A stretch of DNA of 39,560 nt from RGIG7300 sp045649645 (lineage in GTDB: Bacteria; Bacillota; Clostridia; Oscillospirales; CAG-272), in NCBI GenBank assembly GCA_045649645.1, contig JAZRQH010000193.1, forward strand, positions 1-39,560, read 5' to 3'. The notes below the pieces were generated by a model, which was not told the origin of the DNA, searched no databases, and saw nothing but the letters and a program-made list of their open reading frames with translations. This document shows positions 1-9,184 of the stretch, one piece after another. A program made the position numbers and the translations under genes. Every line of letters starts with the position of its first letter. Positions within the stretch are counted from its first letter, which is position 1.

Positions 1-1
1 A

Positions 2-523
2 GGCTACACCTTCGAGAACAAGATCGTCGGCGGTGCTATTCCCAAGGAATACATTCCCGCTGTTGACGCAGGTATCCAGGGTGCTATGCAGAACGGTGTA
101 CTTGCAGGCTACAACGTAGTTGACGTTAAGATCTCACTTTACGATGGTTCTTACCACGAAGTTGACTCTCCCGAAATGGCGTTCAAGATCGCAGGTTCTA
201 TGGCGTTCAAGGATGCGATGAAGAAGGCTAACCCCGTTCTTACAGAGCCTATCATGAAGGTTGTAGTTGTTACCCCTGAAGATTACATGGGTGACGTTAT
301 CGGTTCTCTCAACTCCAGACGTGGACAGATCCAGTCTATGGATTCTATCCCCGGTGCTTCCCAGATCAATGCAATGGTTCCTCTGTCCGAGATGTTCGGT
401 TATGCAACAGAGCTCCGTTCCAAGACTCAGGGTCGTGGTCAGTACTCTATGGAGCCCAGCCACTTCCAGGAAGTTCCCAAGTCTATCCTTGAGGGCATCG
501 TAAAGGCAAGAACCCAGGGTTAA
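2..523 (+). CDS. fusA: Elongation factor G, C-terminal fragment (5' end outside window)
   Basis: The frame is open from base 2 and gives the last 173 residues of the ribosomal translocase EF-G, a GTPase that moves tRNA and mRNA after peptide bond formation. The visible part covers domain IV (GGAIPKEYIPAVDAGIQ near the start) and domain V, with the family-typical GDVIGSLNSRRGQI and a C-terminus rich in basic residues. The GTPase domain lies upstream of the window. It sits 69 bp before tuf in the same orientation, the usual end of the str operon (rpsL-rpsG-fusA-tuf). Codon use is strongly biased, as expected for a highly expressed gene. Identification is secure; only the upstream extent is unknown. 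Confidence 0.97.
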   Translation, partial: GYTFENKIVGGAIPKEYIPAVDAGIQGAMQNGVLAGYNVVDVKISLYDGSYHEVDSPEMAFKIAGSMAFKDAMKKANPVLTEPIMKVVVVTPEDYMGDVIGSLNSRRGQIQSMDSIPGASQINAMVPLSEMFGYATELRSKTQGRGQYSMEPSHFQEVPKSILEGIVKARTQG

Positions 524-592
524 GCACCTGCGGTTTTTGTGAAAACAAAAATAATTAATTAAAAAATATATATTCTTAGGAGGAATAGAAAA

Positions 593-1798
593 ATGGCAAA
601 GGAAAAATTCGTCAGAACGAAACCCCACGTTAACATTGGTACTATCGGTCACGTTGACCACGGTAAGACCACTCTTACAGCAGCTATCACCAAGACCCTC
701 TCTCTTACTAACGAGAAGATCGAGTTCCAGGCATACGACCAGATCGATAACGCTCCCGAAGAAAGAGAAAGAGGTATTACCATCAACACCAGACACGTTG
801 AGTATGAGACCGAAGCTCGTCACTACGCTCACGTTGACTGCCCCGGCCACGCTGACTACGTTAAGAACATGATCACCGGTGCTGCTCAGATGGACGGCGC
901 TATCCTCGTTGTTGCAGGTACTGACGGTCCTCTTCAGCAGACCCGTGAGCACGTGCTCCTCGCTCGTCAGGTTGACGTTCCCGCACTCGTAGTATTCATG
1001 AACAAGACTGACCTTGTTGATGACGAAGAGCTCCTCGAGCTCGTTGAGATGGAGATCAGAGATCTTCTTTCTCAGTACGACTTCCCCGGCGATGATCTTC
1101 CTATCGTTCGTGGTTCCGCTCGTGAGGCACTTCTCTCCGAGAACAAGGATATCAACGCTCCCGAGTACGCTCCTATCGTTGAGCTTATGAACGCAGTTGA
1201 CGAGTACATCCCCACTCCCGAGAGAAAGGCTGACCTTGACTTCCTTCTCCCTGTAGAGGACGTATTCTCCATTTCCGGTCGTGGTACCGTTGCTACCGGT
1301 AGAGTAGAGCGTGGTACTATCAAGGTAGGCGACGTTGTAGAAATCGTTGGTCTTACCGAAGAGAAGCAGACAACAACCGTTACCGGTGTTGAGATGTTCC
1401 ACAAGATGATGGATCAGGCTGAGGCTGGTGACAACGTAGGTCTTCTCCTCCGTGGTATCGACAAGAAGGGTATCGAGCGTGGTCAGGTTCTTTGTAAGCC
1501 CAACTCCGTTCAGCCCCACACCAAGTTCGTAGGTCAGGTTTACGTTCTTACCGAAAAGGAAGGCGGCCGTAAGAAGCCCTTCTTCTCCGGCTACAGACCT
1601 CAGTTCTACTTCAGAACAACCGACGTTACCGGTATCATCAACCTTCCCGAAGGCACCGAGATGTGCCGTCCTGGCGATAACGTAGATATGTCCGTTGTGC
1701 TTATCACTCCTATCGCTATTGAGAAGGGTCTCCGTTTCGCTATCCGTGAGGGTGGTAGAACAGTTGGTTCCGGCGTTGTTATCGAGATCAACGACTAA
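593..1798 (+). CDS. tuf: Elongation factor Tu
   Basis: This 401-residue GTPase delivers aminoacyl-tRNA to the ribosomal A site. The P-loop GHVDHGKT is at residues 19-26, followed by the switch region RERGITI, the DCPGH motif and the base-recognition motif NKTD (more often NKCD in other bacteria). Domains 2 and 3 follow with FSISGRGTVATGRVERG and the C-terminal GRTVGSGVV. Length matches the family. The ATG is fixed by an AGGAGG ribosome binding site at 578-583. It follows fusA and is closed by a hairpin terminator that begins 20 bp after the stop codon. Extreme codon bias leaves a long open antisense frame that is not a gene. Confidence 0.99.
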   Translation: MAKEKFVRTKPHVNIGTIGHVDHGKTTLTAAITKTLSLTNEKIEFQAYDQIDNAPEERERGITINTRHVEYETEARHYAHVDCPGHADYVKNMITGAAQMDGAILVVAGTDGPLQQTREHVLLARQVDVPALVVFMNKTDLVDDEELLELVEMEIRDLLSQYDFPGDDLPIVRGSAREALLSENKDINAPEYAPIVELMNAVDEYIPTPERKADLDFLLPVEDVFSISGRGTVATGRVERGTIKVGDVVEIVGLTEEKQTTTVTGVEMFHKMMDQAEAGDNVGLLLRGIDKKGIERGQVLCKPNSVQPHTKFVGQVYVLTEKEGGRKKPFFSGYRPQFYFRTTDVTGIINLPEGTEMCRPGDNVDMSVVLITPIAIEKGLRFAIREGGRTVGSGVVIEIND

Positions 1799-1818
1799 TT
1801 TCAATTAAATTGCAACTC

Positions 1819-1848
1819 AAGGAAAGTCTTAGGACTTTCCTTGTTTGC
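1819..1848 (+). terminator. Intrinsic terminator after tuf
   Basis: A perfect 10-bp stem (AAGGAAAGTC at 1819-1828 and its complement at 1833-1842) with a TTAG loop is followed by a short T-rich run TTGTTTG. The T-tract is poor, so some read-through into the VanZ genes is plausible; the first VanZ start is only 20 bases downstream of the stem and no separate promoter is evident for it. Confidence 0.8.
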
Positions 1849-1861
1849 ATATGATTATATT

Positions 1862-2341
1862 ATGAAGAGAGTAATTATCTGTATTTTATTATGGACTCTG
1901 GTTATAGGCTGGATGTGTTTTATTTTTTCAATGTCGGCCCAACCTGCCGAGGTGTCTAAAAAGACTAGCGGTAATACTTTAGAAAAGATATATCAGGTAT
2001 CCCACGACGATACCGACAGCTCATGCGAGCAAAAAGAAGAAGAATTTGTAGAGGATAATCAGAGTATTATCCGCCGTGCAGCGCATTTTGGTATATTTAC
2101 CGTTCTCGGCATATTGATCTCATGTGCCGCATTATACACATTTACATATTGGTCGCTTAAGTATGTTATGCCTTTTGCAGTTGCGGTACTGTATCCCATA
2201 GTTGACGAGCTCTATCAGATAAGCGTGCCGGGCAGAGCCTTTGAATGGAAGGACTTAGGACTTGACATTTTAGGCGGTGTGCTTGGTTGCATATTTGTTT
2301 ATCTTATTTTCGGTGCGGCAGGAAAGTTAAAGAAGAAATGA
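1862..2341 (+). CDS. VanZ-family membrane protein (copy 1)
   Basis: A 159-residue protein of the VanZ-like family, small membrane proteins of which one member gives low-level teicoplanin resistance; most have no known reaction. It shows an N-terminal membrane segment (residues 4-21), the family signature FSMSAQPAEVS, a second conserved block RRAAHFGIF followed by further hydrophobic segments, and the C-terminal block DELYQISVPGRAFEWKDLGLD. The ATG at 1862 is chosen because it begins a normal MKR-plus-hydrophobic N-terminus, but no clear ribosome binding site precedes it. An in-frame TTG at 1841 has AGGA six bases upstream, inside the tuf terminator stem, so a slightly longer product is possible. 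It overlaps copy 2 by four bases. Confidence 0.85.
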   Translation: MKRVIICILLWTLVIGWMCFIFSMSAQPAEVSKKTSGNTLEKIYQVSHDDTDSSCEQKEEEFVEDNQSIIRRAAHFGIFTVLGILISCAALYTFTYWSLKYVMPFAVAVLYPIVDELYQISVPGRAFEWKDLGLDILGGVLGCIFVYLIFGAAGKLKKK

Positions 2342-2811
2342 AAAAAATATTAACCTGTATTATATTATGGATCCTTGTTGCTTCGCTGATGATATTTATT
2401 TTTTCTATGTCGGCCCAGCCAGCGGTTGAGTCCTCTGAGACCAGCGGCAACACCATCAGAGCAATACTTAAGATCATATACCCTGCCTTTAACAATATGA
2501 ACGAGGCAGAGCAGCAGAATATTGTTGACCAAAACCAGCATTTTATAAGAAAAACCGCACACTTTTCGGTGTATACATTGCTCGGTATTCTTGTCAGCCT
2601 TGCAATGGCGCAGCATATACAAAGATTTTCACTTATCTCCTACGGCATAGGAACACTCTATGCCGTAAGCGACGAGATCCATCAGCTGTTTGTGTCGGGG
2701 CGAAGCTGTCAGCCGTCCGATATACTGCTTGATTCGGCAGGTGTAGCTTTAGGCTGTCTTATGGTATTCATATTATATAAGCTTATAACAAAAAAGCGAG
2801 CAAACCTTTAG
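2338..2811 (+). CDS. VanZ-family membrane protein (copy 2)
   Basis: This 157-residue VanZ-like protein is clearly a duplicate of the preceding gene: both start with MK plus a hydrophobic segment, share FSMSAQPA near residue 22, a (R/K)(A/T)AHF block near the middle and DE(I/L)(H/Y)Q..V.GR near the end. The order of helices is the same. Its ATG lies inside the stop of copy 1 (ATGA overlap), with purine-rich AAAGAAG upstream, so translation is probably coupled. Its own stop codon is part of a terminator hairpin. The function of non-VanZ members of this family is not established; a role in the cell envelope is inference. Confidence 0.88.
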   Translation: MKKILTCIILWILVASLMIFIFSMSAQPAVESSETSGNTIRAILKIIYPAFNNMNEAEQQNIVDQNQHFIRKTAHFSVYTLLGILVSLAMAQHIQRFSLISYGIGTLYAVSDEIHQLFVSGRSCQPSDILLDSAGVALGCLMVFILYKLITKKRANL

Positions 2812-2826
2812 TTTGCTCGCTTTTTC
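2796..2826 (+). terminator. Intrinsic terminator overlapping the VanZ copy 2 stop
   Basis: A perfect 10-bp stem GCGAGCAAAC (2796-2805) with its complement at 2811-2820 and a 5-base loop is followed by TTTTTC. The TAG stop of the gene lies in the loop and first base of the 3' arm. Confidence 0.92.
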
Positions 2827-2852
2827 TATACCTAAACAAGAGAGGCTTTATA

Positions 2853-2881
2853 TTGACAATTTTTGATTTTTTTGTTAATAT
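2853..2881 (+). promoter_or_regulatory. Near-consensus sigma-A promoter for the giant LRR-SLH gene
   Basis: TTGACA at 2853-2858 and TAATAT at 2876-2881 are separated by exactly 17 bases. The predicted transcript starts about 25 bases before the ATG at 2914, right after the terminator of the VanZ genes, so the surface gene forms its own unit. Confidence 0.8.
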
Positions 2882-2913
2882 GGGTATATAAATATGAACG
2901 GATGGTAAATGAT

Positions 2914-5900
2914 ATGAAACGGATTTTTTCCATAATACTCACCTTGACGTTGCTTTTTGCTACGGTTCCTTACGCCACATTTTCGGTGTCTGCTGCAACG
3001 GTGGGATCGGGTCAGGCAGGCGAGAGAATCAACTGGCATCTTGATTCTGACGGTAATTTAAGTCTCTACGGCTATGGAGAAACCTATAATTTTGCATATC
3101 AAAATGTTCCCTGGAAAGACTACACGGCTGATATTAAGACAGTTACGGTTGGTGAGGGAATAACCACACTTCATCAGAACACCTTTGCCGGATGTAGCAG
3201 TATGACAGAGCTTACCTTGCCGAGTACGCTTACCGATATTACCGGTAACGTTACTTTTTACGGATGTAACAATCTGAAAAAGGTACACATATCCGATCTT
3301 GATGCCTGGTGCAGAATGAATTTTGGATTGGTGCAGCATCAGGAACAGGCATCGCCCCTCTTTGGAGGAGCTACGCTTTTGCTTAACGGCGAGGAGATAA
3401 CCGAGATAACCGTACCTGACGGCGTTACCACCATCTGGTCTTATCAATACAGTATTCCTACTTTAAAGAAGCTGACATTGCCCGACAGCATCGAAACGGT
3501 GGCTGCGTATTCTCTTAAAAACAGTAAGAATACCGAGATTCATATTTCCAGTCTGAAAGAGTGGCTTGAAATAGATTTCAGACTTTTTCCAAGCGGACCT
3601 CTTGACAATGCCACTCTTTATATCGACGGTGAGCCTCTCACGTCTCTTACCGTTCCCGACGGTATCACCGAGATAAAGAAGAGTGCTTTTAACGGCTATG
3701 ATAAGCTTACGTATCTTGACTTAAACGATGTTACCTCGGTGGGTGAGTATGCCTTTTACGGATGTAAGGGACTGGAGGTCGTTGATCTGTCAGAGGTAGA
3801 GAGTTTAGACTTTGAATGTTTTGACCAATGTGAAAGCCTTAAGGAAGTATACGTGTCCCACAACGTTACCTCAATGGACAGCAATGCCTTTGGTTGGTAC
3901 GACAGCGTTGAAAAAATTCATATAACTGATCTTTATGAGTATTGTACCGATCAACACTATTATCAGAATCTGTATAACAATGAAGATTGCGGTGTATATC
4001 TCAACGGGGAACTGATCACTCATCTGGATATTCCTCTTGGTATAGATATATATAACACTAATGCTTTTACCGGATACAACCGTTTAGAGAGTGTTAGTGT
4101 GCCTGAGGGTGTTGCAGAGATAGGCACAGGAGCATTTTCTTCCTGTGATAATCTTACAAGCGTATCTTTACCGCAAACACTTATCGCTATCGGCGAAAGA
4201 GCCTTTTCTTCTACCGGTCTTGTGGATATTGATATTCCCGATAACGTGTCTATCATATCCAAAGAGGCCTTTGCATATTGCGATGAGCTTACCCACGTAT
4301 CATTGCCCAAAGGTTGCACCACCATATTCGAAGGCGCATTTTACGTTTGCGATATTACCGGCCAACTGATATTGCCTGACGGCCTGACACATATATACGA
4401 CTACGCTTTTTGCGGTAATCGTATAACAGAAGTGACTATACCAAACAGCGTTGTATATATTGCTCCCGATGCCTTTGAATCTAACGAGGGTATAGTAATA
4501 TTCTGCTATTTGGGTTCATATGCCGATAACTACGCCAAAGAAAATAACATACCGGTAAAATATATAACACAAAGCAAATCGGCATCGGTAAAAACTCCTC
4601 CCAACAAAACCGTATATGCTCTCAACGAGGAGCTGGATCTTACAGGCCTTGTTTTTGAGGTAGAGCTTGACGACGGTACAAAGCAGCTGGTAGAAACGGG
4701 ATTTACGGTAGGAGAATATGATTTTACTACCCCCGGTAAGAAGAATATTACAATTAATGTAATGGGTCAGAGTGTTGACGTCACAGTAGAGGTTCTGTTA
4801 AAAGGACAGTGTGGCGAAAATGCATTCTGGTCAATATCCGACGGAGTATTCACCCTGTCGGGAAGCGGTGTTTCGGAGGTCGACATCTGGAACATTCCTT
4901 GGGAACCCTACCGTGATTTAGTTACAAAAATAGATATCGCTGAAGGTATAACAACCATAGGTTATAGATTTTTCAATGGGTTTACCAACGTTACCGAGGT
5001 TGTTATTCCCGCAAGTGTGGAAAAAATCGAAGGCTTTGCCTTTACAGACTGTAGCTCTTTAACAGACGTAAGCTTTGCGGGGTCTCCTGAAACAGTTGAG
5101 GAATGGGCTTTTGAGGGATGTGTCGCGGCTAAAAACGTACACGTTAAAAGTCTTGAAGACTGGTTCAACATAGGCTTTCGTGACGCTACCTCTAATCCTC
5201 TGTACTATGCGGGAAATCTCTACGTTGACGGACATAGACTCAGCAACGTTACCGTCCCCGAGGGTGTAACGACCATCTACCCCTGTGCCTTTGATTTTGA
5301 TTTTTTGAAGAAGGTAACCATCCCCGAGGGCGTGACTGAGATCGGTGTATATGCCTTCAGAGGTTGTGAAGAGCTTACCACCGTTCATATGCCCTTAAGC
5401 GTTACATCGATTCACAGAGATGCCTTTGAATACTGCTCAGAGGACGTCAAAATATACTGTCTCGCAGGAGCGTATGCAGCCGAATATGCCTACGAAAATG
5501 AAATAGAGTACGAATATACCGATAAGGTAAGAGAAGTGAATATCACTACAGCGCCCTATAAGACAGATTACTCTGTATACGATGTTGTGGATTTTTCGGG
5601 TCTTACCTTAGAGGTGATATTTGAAAACGGTGTTATCGTTACCACCGACCATAACTATAGGGTAGAGGAATATGTCCTTGACCGTGTGGGTGAGAACGAG
5701 ATAACCTTATATTATAAGGACAAAGCCGTTATCCTTACCGTTAACGTGGTTATGGGTGATGTCCTTGCACAGGGTTACTGCGGTGTAGATGTAAACTGGA
5801 TACTCTACGAAAACGGATATCTTAATATCCACGGCGAGGGAATGATGGAAGAGTCTCCTTGGCTTACCTACGCAGATACCGTAAAGACGGTAGTTATCGA

Positions 5901-7302
5901 GGAGGGCGTTACCTCTATATGCGAGGAAGCGTTTAAAAACTGTAGGAATATTTCCGTTATTCATTTCCCCGAAAGCATGGAGACCGTGCATTATTCGGTT
6001 TTTGAGGGCGTTCCGGATATAGACAAGATGTATGTACCCGATCTTACCTCATACTGCAATATAAACTTTGTGCACGTGCTTTCAAGCCCTCTCAGTCGAG
6101 GAGCAGCTTTGATCGTAAACGGTGAGGTGATTACCGACCTTGTCATCCCCGAAGGTGTGGAACATATAGGTGACAACCAGTTCTACGATGCTGAATTTAA
6201 TTCGCTTACCCTTCCTTCCACACTTATATCCATAGGTAATATGGCTTTCTCAAATATGGAAGGTCTTACCGAGATCCATATACCCGATTCTGTTACCGAA
6301 ATAACTCATTTTGCCTTTTACGATTGCTATAACCTGAAAGAAGTAACAGGTGGAAAGGGTGTTGTCCACGTGGGAATGTCCGCTTTCGGAGGCACCCCCT
6401 TCATAGAACAGAAGGAGGTATACGTCGGCGACGTGCTGATCCACGTTGATCCTTCGGTCAAGGGTATCTACAGCGTTGATTACGGTACCAAAATAATAGG
6501 TATGGAGTGCTTTGCAAAATGTGAGAACATAACACTGATCATAGTTCCCAACACCGTTACCGAGATAAGCTGGGCGGCTTTTAATAATTGCACAAAGCTC
6601 AAAGAGGTCATGATACCCGAGAGCGTAACCAGCATTGATATCACTGCCTTTGATAAGCCATATACTACGGTTATCAAGTGCAAGGAAGGCAGCTACGCCG
6701 CAGAGTTTGCGCAGACATTCGGTATACCCTATAAGTATTATGAAAGCAAGGTGTTCTCCGACGTTAAGGAGAACGCCTGGTATGCAGATGCGGTTACTTA
6801 CTGTACCGAGCGCGGCTATATCAGTGGAATGTCGGATAACAGTTTTGCCCCCAACAACAATCTTACACGTGAGCAGTTCGTTATGATACTGTCACAGGTG
6901 GCAGGAGTGGATACGGAGCAGTATAAGAATCTTGATGACGGCTTTGCGGACACCAAGAGCGGTATGTGGTACAGCGGTGCCGTATACTGGGCGGTCAGCG
7001 AGGGCTACGTCAGCGGTGTTGCGCCCGACCGCTTCGGTCTGGGACAGAATATTACCCGTGAGCAGCTTGCACGACTCTTCTACCTCTATGCCGAGAGCGT
7101 GGGCATGGACGTTACCTCCCGTGCCGATCTTTCCAAGTTTGCAGACAGCTCCAATATAAGCTCCTGGGCATCCGACCAGATCAAATGGGCGGTTGCGGTT
7201 GGACTTATCAGCGGTATGTCCGAGACGAGTCTCTCTCCCAGAGGTACTGCAACAAGAGCTCAGGCGGCAAGAATATTCATGCTGTTTGACAGGATAAACT
7301 AA
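2914..7302 (+). CDS. Giant BspA-type leucine-rich-repeat surface protein with SLH anchor
   Basis: A 1462-residue exported protein. A signal peptide (MKR then a hydrophobic core, cleavage probably after SVSA near residue 27) is followed by three blocks of BspA-like LRR_5 repeats with the recurring pattern I..(A/S)F..C..L..(V/I).(I/L)P. Two bacterial Ig-like domains of the Big_3 type (about residues 553-628 and 870-947) separate the blocks. Each block opens with a similar cap (CG....W.....G.L...G.G). Three SLH domains (about 1279-1462) end the protein and should bind pyruvylated cell-wall polymer. LRR_5 proteins often bind host or partner proteins; the ligand here is unknown. The ATG at 2914 is preferred over in-frame upstream starts because it begins the signal peptide. 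Confidence 0.93.
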   Translation: MKRIFSIILTLTLLFATVPYATFSVSAATVGSGQAGERINWHLDSDGNLSLYGYGETYNFAYQNVPWKDYTADIKTVTVGEGITTLHQNTFAGCSSMTELTLPSTLTDITGNVTFYGCNNLKKVHISDLDAWCRMNFGLVQHQEQASPLFGGATLLLNGEEITEITVPDGVTTIWSYQYSIPTLKKLTLPDSIETVAAYSLKNSKNTEIHISSLKEWLEIDFRLFPSGPLDNATLYIDGEPLTSLTVPDGITEIKKSAFNGYDKLTYLDLNDVTSVGEYAFYGCKGLEVVDLSEVESLDFECFDQCESLKEVYVSHNVTSMDSNAFGWYDSVEKIHITDLYEYCTDQHYYQNLYNNEDCGVYLNGELITHLDIPLGIDIYNTNAFTGYNRLESVSVPEGVAEIGTGAFSSCDNLTSVSLPQTLIAIGERAFSSTGLVDIDIPDNVSIISKEAFAYCDELTHVSLPKGCTTIFEGAFYVCDITGQLILPDGLTHIYDYAFCGNRITEVTIPNSVVYIAPDAFESNEGIVIFCYLGSYADNYAKENNIPVKYITQSKSASVKTPPNKTVYALNEELDLTGLVFEVELDDGTKQLVETGFTVGEYDFTTPGKKNITINVMGQSVDVTVEVLLKGQCGENAFWSISDGVFTLSGSGVSEVDIWNIPWEPYRDLVTKIDIAEGITTIGYRFFNGFTNVTEVVIPASVEKIEGFAFTDCSSLTDVSFAGSPETVEEWAFEGCVAAKNVHVKSLEDWFNIGFRDATSNPLYYAGNLYVDGHRLSNVTVPEGVTTIYPCAFDFDFLKKVTIPEGVTEIGVYAFRGCEELTTVHMPLSVTSIHRDAFEYCSEDVKIYCLAGAYAAEYAYENEIEYEYTDKVREVNITTAPYKTDYSVYDVVDFSGLTLEVIFENGVIVTTDHNYRVEEYVLDRVGENEITLYYKDKAVILTVNVVMGDVLAQGYCGVDVNWILYENGYLNIHGEGMMEESPWLTYADTVKTVVIEEGVTSICEEAFKNCRNISVIHFPESMETVHYSVFEGVPDIDKMYVPDLTSYCNINFVHVLSSPLSRGAALIVNGEVITDLVIPEGVEHIGDNQFYDAEFNSLTLPSTLISIGNMAFSNMEGLTEIHIPDSVTEITHFAFYDCYNLKEVTGGKGVVHVGMSAFGGTPFIEQKEVYVGDVLIHVDPSVKGIYSVDYGTKIIGMECFAKCENITLIIVPNTVTEISWAAFNNCTKLKEVMIPESVTSIDITAFDKPYTTVIKCKEGSYAAEFAQTFGIPYKYYESKVFSDVKENAWYADAVTYCTERGYISGMSDNSFAPNNNLTREQFVMILSQVAGVDTEQYKNLDDGFADTKSGMWYSGAVYWAVSEGYVSGVAPDRFGLGQNITREQLARLFYLYAESVGMDVTSRADLSKFADSSNISSWASDQIKWAVAVGLISGMSETSLSPRGTATRAQAARIFMLFDRIN

Positions 7303-7311
7303 AAATAAAAG

Positions 7312-7337
7312 GTGGCGTAAGCACAAGCTTACGCCAC
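7312..7337. terminator. Bidirectional terminator between convergent surface genes
   Basis: An 11-bp perfect stem (GTGGCGTAAGC at 7312-7322, complement at 7327-7337, loop ACAA). The minus-strand read is followed by CTTTTATTTTT, a good T-tract for the gene ending at 7355; the plus-strand read has a weaker TTTAAATTT for the LRR-SLH gene. Confidence 0.88.
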
Positions 7338-7354
7338 TTTAAATTTGAAGATAT

Positions 7355-9070
7355 TTAATTTTCCTCGGACAGAGGATAAACGTATATACAGGAATAGGGC
7401 GTTCCCGAACCGATACGGGTGATCTGATTCTTCATTCCTCTTACTCCTGCGTTCCAGTTGTACTTTGTAGCACCTGTGGAATGCCAGAAGCGGTCGTGGG
7501 TGGGATAGTCACCCCAGAAGATGCCGAAGTGGAAATCGGGATCAAGTCCGTCGTTGGGATCAGAGTCCTTATATTCGGGAAGGAAGAGGAATATATCGCC
7601 CTTCTTCAGCTTGCCGCTGTTGAGCGCTGCCTTGGCCGAATAGAACGTGTAGTGCTGAACTCCGTTTCTGTTAAGGGTCAGATACCAGTTGTAGGCGTTG
7701 GCATAGCTGCCGCCGCTTACGTTGGATACTCTGCCCAGATTTCCGCCGCTACGGTTGATGACCGAGGCGATAAAGCCTGTGCAGTTCATGCCCGGGCTGT
7801 AGGGATACTGTCCTCGGTCATGGGTAAGCATCCAGGGACGGCTCAGATAGTCAGCCAGATGCTTGTAGGGTGTTCCTACGTAGTCGCTTTGGTGTGACGC
7901 TAAGAAATCAACTATTCCGTAAGCGCCGAAATATTCGTCTATGGTGAGCTTGCCGTCGTAGTTGGAGTCCCAACCCTCAGTTCTGCCTAAGGCGGGAGTA
8001 TAATTGTTATGGTTGGTGCCGCCGCAGTACTCGCAGGTGTAGATACTGTAGCCCTGCTTTGTGCGTGTAGGCTTTACTGTTGAGGTAAGTATAAAGCTGT
8101 GTGCACCGTATCCGCCCTCCTCGGAGCGGATAGTAGCACAGCCCGTGCATCGGTATTCATAACTGCCCTTTGAAATGCAGGTACCTTCACCGGCTGTATA
8201 GATATACCAGCTATGCCCCTTGGCGGGAAGCGTCTCTTCCTTTTGGGCGTTGCAGCCGCGGCAGATATATTTGTAATATCCGTCCTCAAGGCAGGTGGCA
8301 TTCTTGCCCTCAAGTACCTCCCAACTGTGATCCAGCATATCAAAGCTTACCTGCTTTGAGGCAGGACAGCCCTCGCAGATATACTTTATATATCCTCCCT
8401 CGATACAGGTGGCGGGCTTTTGCTCCCTTGCCGTCCATCTGTGACCCAGCGTGTCGTCAAAGCGTTTTATGACCGAGGTTATCTCGGCACGGGTCATAGT
8501 GCTGTAGGGGCGGACGGTGTTGTCGGGATAACCGCTGAGGAATCCGTGGCGAGCCGCCCAGTTCATAGCGCTCAGCGCATAGTCGGCTATAGAAGCGTTA
8601 TCGTCAAAGTAGAGATAATTATCGTCTATTATGACGTTATCGTAGTGGGAGTAAAGGGAAGAGTAGTTATAGAGTATTACGTAGAAATCCTGTCTTGTAA
8701 CGTCCAGGTTGGGGGAGAATCGTCCCTCTCCCGTACCAGACACTATTCCCGCCGAATAAGCCCACTCCACCGCGTTGTAAAACCAGTAGCTTTGCTTCAC
8801 GTCATTGAAGCTGTCGGTAGTCTCGGGGATATCCACCTCGTTTATAGAGTAGAATATCTGCACCGCCATAGCTCGGGTAAGCTTGCCTGCGGGGGAGAAC
8901 TTGTTTTTGGCAGTCCCCTTCATATACCCGTGCTCATAGCAGTACCGAAGGCTCTCCTCGTACCAGCTTCCCTTGACTGTATCCGAAAAGGGAAGAGCCG
9001 CCGAGGTAAGCACAGGGAAGACGTATATAATTGTAACGATAATAAGTAATAGAGAAATAAACCGTTTCAT
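7355..9070 (-). CDS. Secreted SLH protein with Cys modules, EF-hand-like loop and NlpC/P60-like peptidase domain
   Basis: A 571-residue exported protein. After the signal peptide (to about residue 24) come three SLH domains (about 25-220), then about four modules of the GH.W......ATC...G...Y.C..C type, likely metal-binding or disulfide-linked. Residues 368-379 read DSNYDGKLTIDE, a full 12-position EF-hand calcium loop. The C-terminal domain has GMNCTGF with Cys430 and later DFHFGIFWGD with His514, the Cys and His arrangement of NlpC/P60 papain-fold peptidases that cut cell-wall peptides. The fit to NlpC/P60 is by motif only, so substrate is unproven. The start at 9070 has AAAGG seven bases upstream and begins the signal peptide. 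It is convergent with the LRR-SLH gene and divergent from the HAD gene. Confidence 0.88.
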   Translation of the reverse strand: MKRFISLLLIIVTIIYVFPVLTSAALPFSDTVKGSWYEESLRYCYEHGYMKGTAKNKFSPAGKLTRAMAVQIFYSINEVDIPETTDSFNDVKQSYWFYNAVEWAYSAGIVSGTGEGRFSPNLDVTRQDFYVILYNYSSLYSHYDNVIIDDNYLYFDDNASIADYALSAMNWAARHGFLSGYPDNTVRPYSTMTRAEITSVIKRFDDTLGHRWTAREQKPATCIEGGYIKYICEGCPASKQVSFDMLDHSWEVLEGKNATCLEDGYYKYICRGCNAQKEETLPAKGHSWYIYTAGEGTCISKGSYEYRCTGCATIRSEEGGYGAHSFILTSTVKPTRTKQGYSIYTCEYCGGTNHNNYTPALGRTEGWDSNYDGKLTIDEYFGAYGIVDFLASHQSDYVGTPYKHLADYLSRPWMLTHDRGQYPYSPGMNCTGFIASVINRSGGNLGRVSNVSGGSYANAYNWYLTLNRNGVQHYTFYSAKAALNSGKLKKGDIFLFLPEYKDSDPNDGLDPDFHFGIFWGDYPTHDRFWHSTGATKYNWNAGVRGMKNQITRIGSGTPYSCIYVYPLSEEN

Positions 9071-9099
9071 TTGTTTGCCTTTGAATATATAATATAATA

Positions 9100-9128
9100 A
9101 GGATATCACAACTTGTCCCTAAATGCAA
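9100..9128 (-). promoter_or_regulatory. Possible promoter of the SLH-NlpC/P60-like gene
   Basis: On the minus strand TTGCAT (9123-9128) and TATCCT (9100-9105) lie 17 bases apart, with TGA directly before the -10 element as in extended -10 promoters. Spacing is ideal but the -10 is only partly consensus. Confidence 0.4.
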
Positions 9129-9184
9129 TATATTCACACAATAAAATATATATTCCCAAAATACTATATTTTTTCATTTTTGTA

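Noticed and set aside
134..1804. A 556-codon open frame antisense to fusA and tuf
   Set aside because: It follows from the strong codon bias of these genes; the product has no recognisable domains, and it crosses the fusA-tuf gap by chance.
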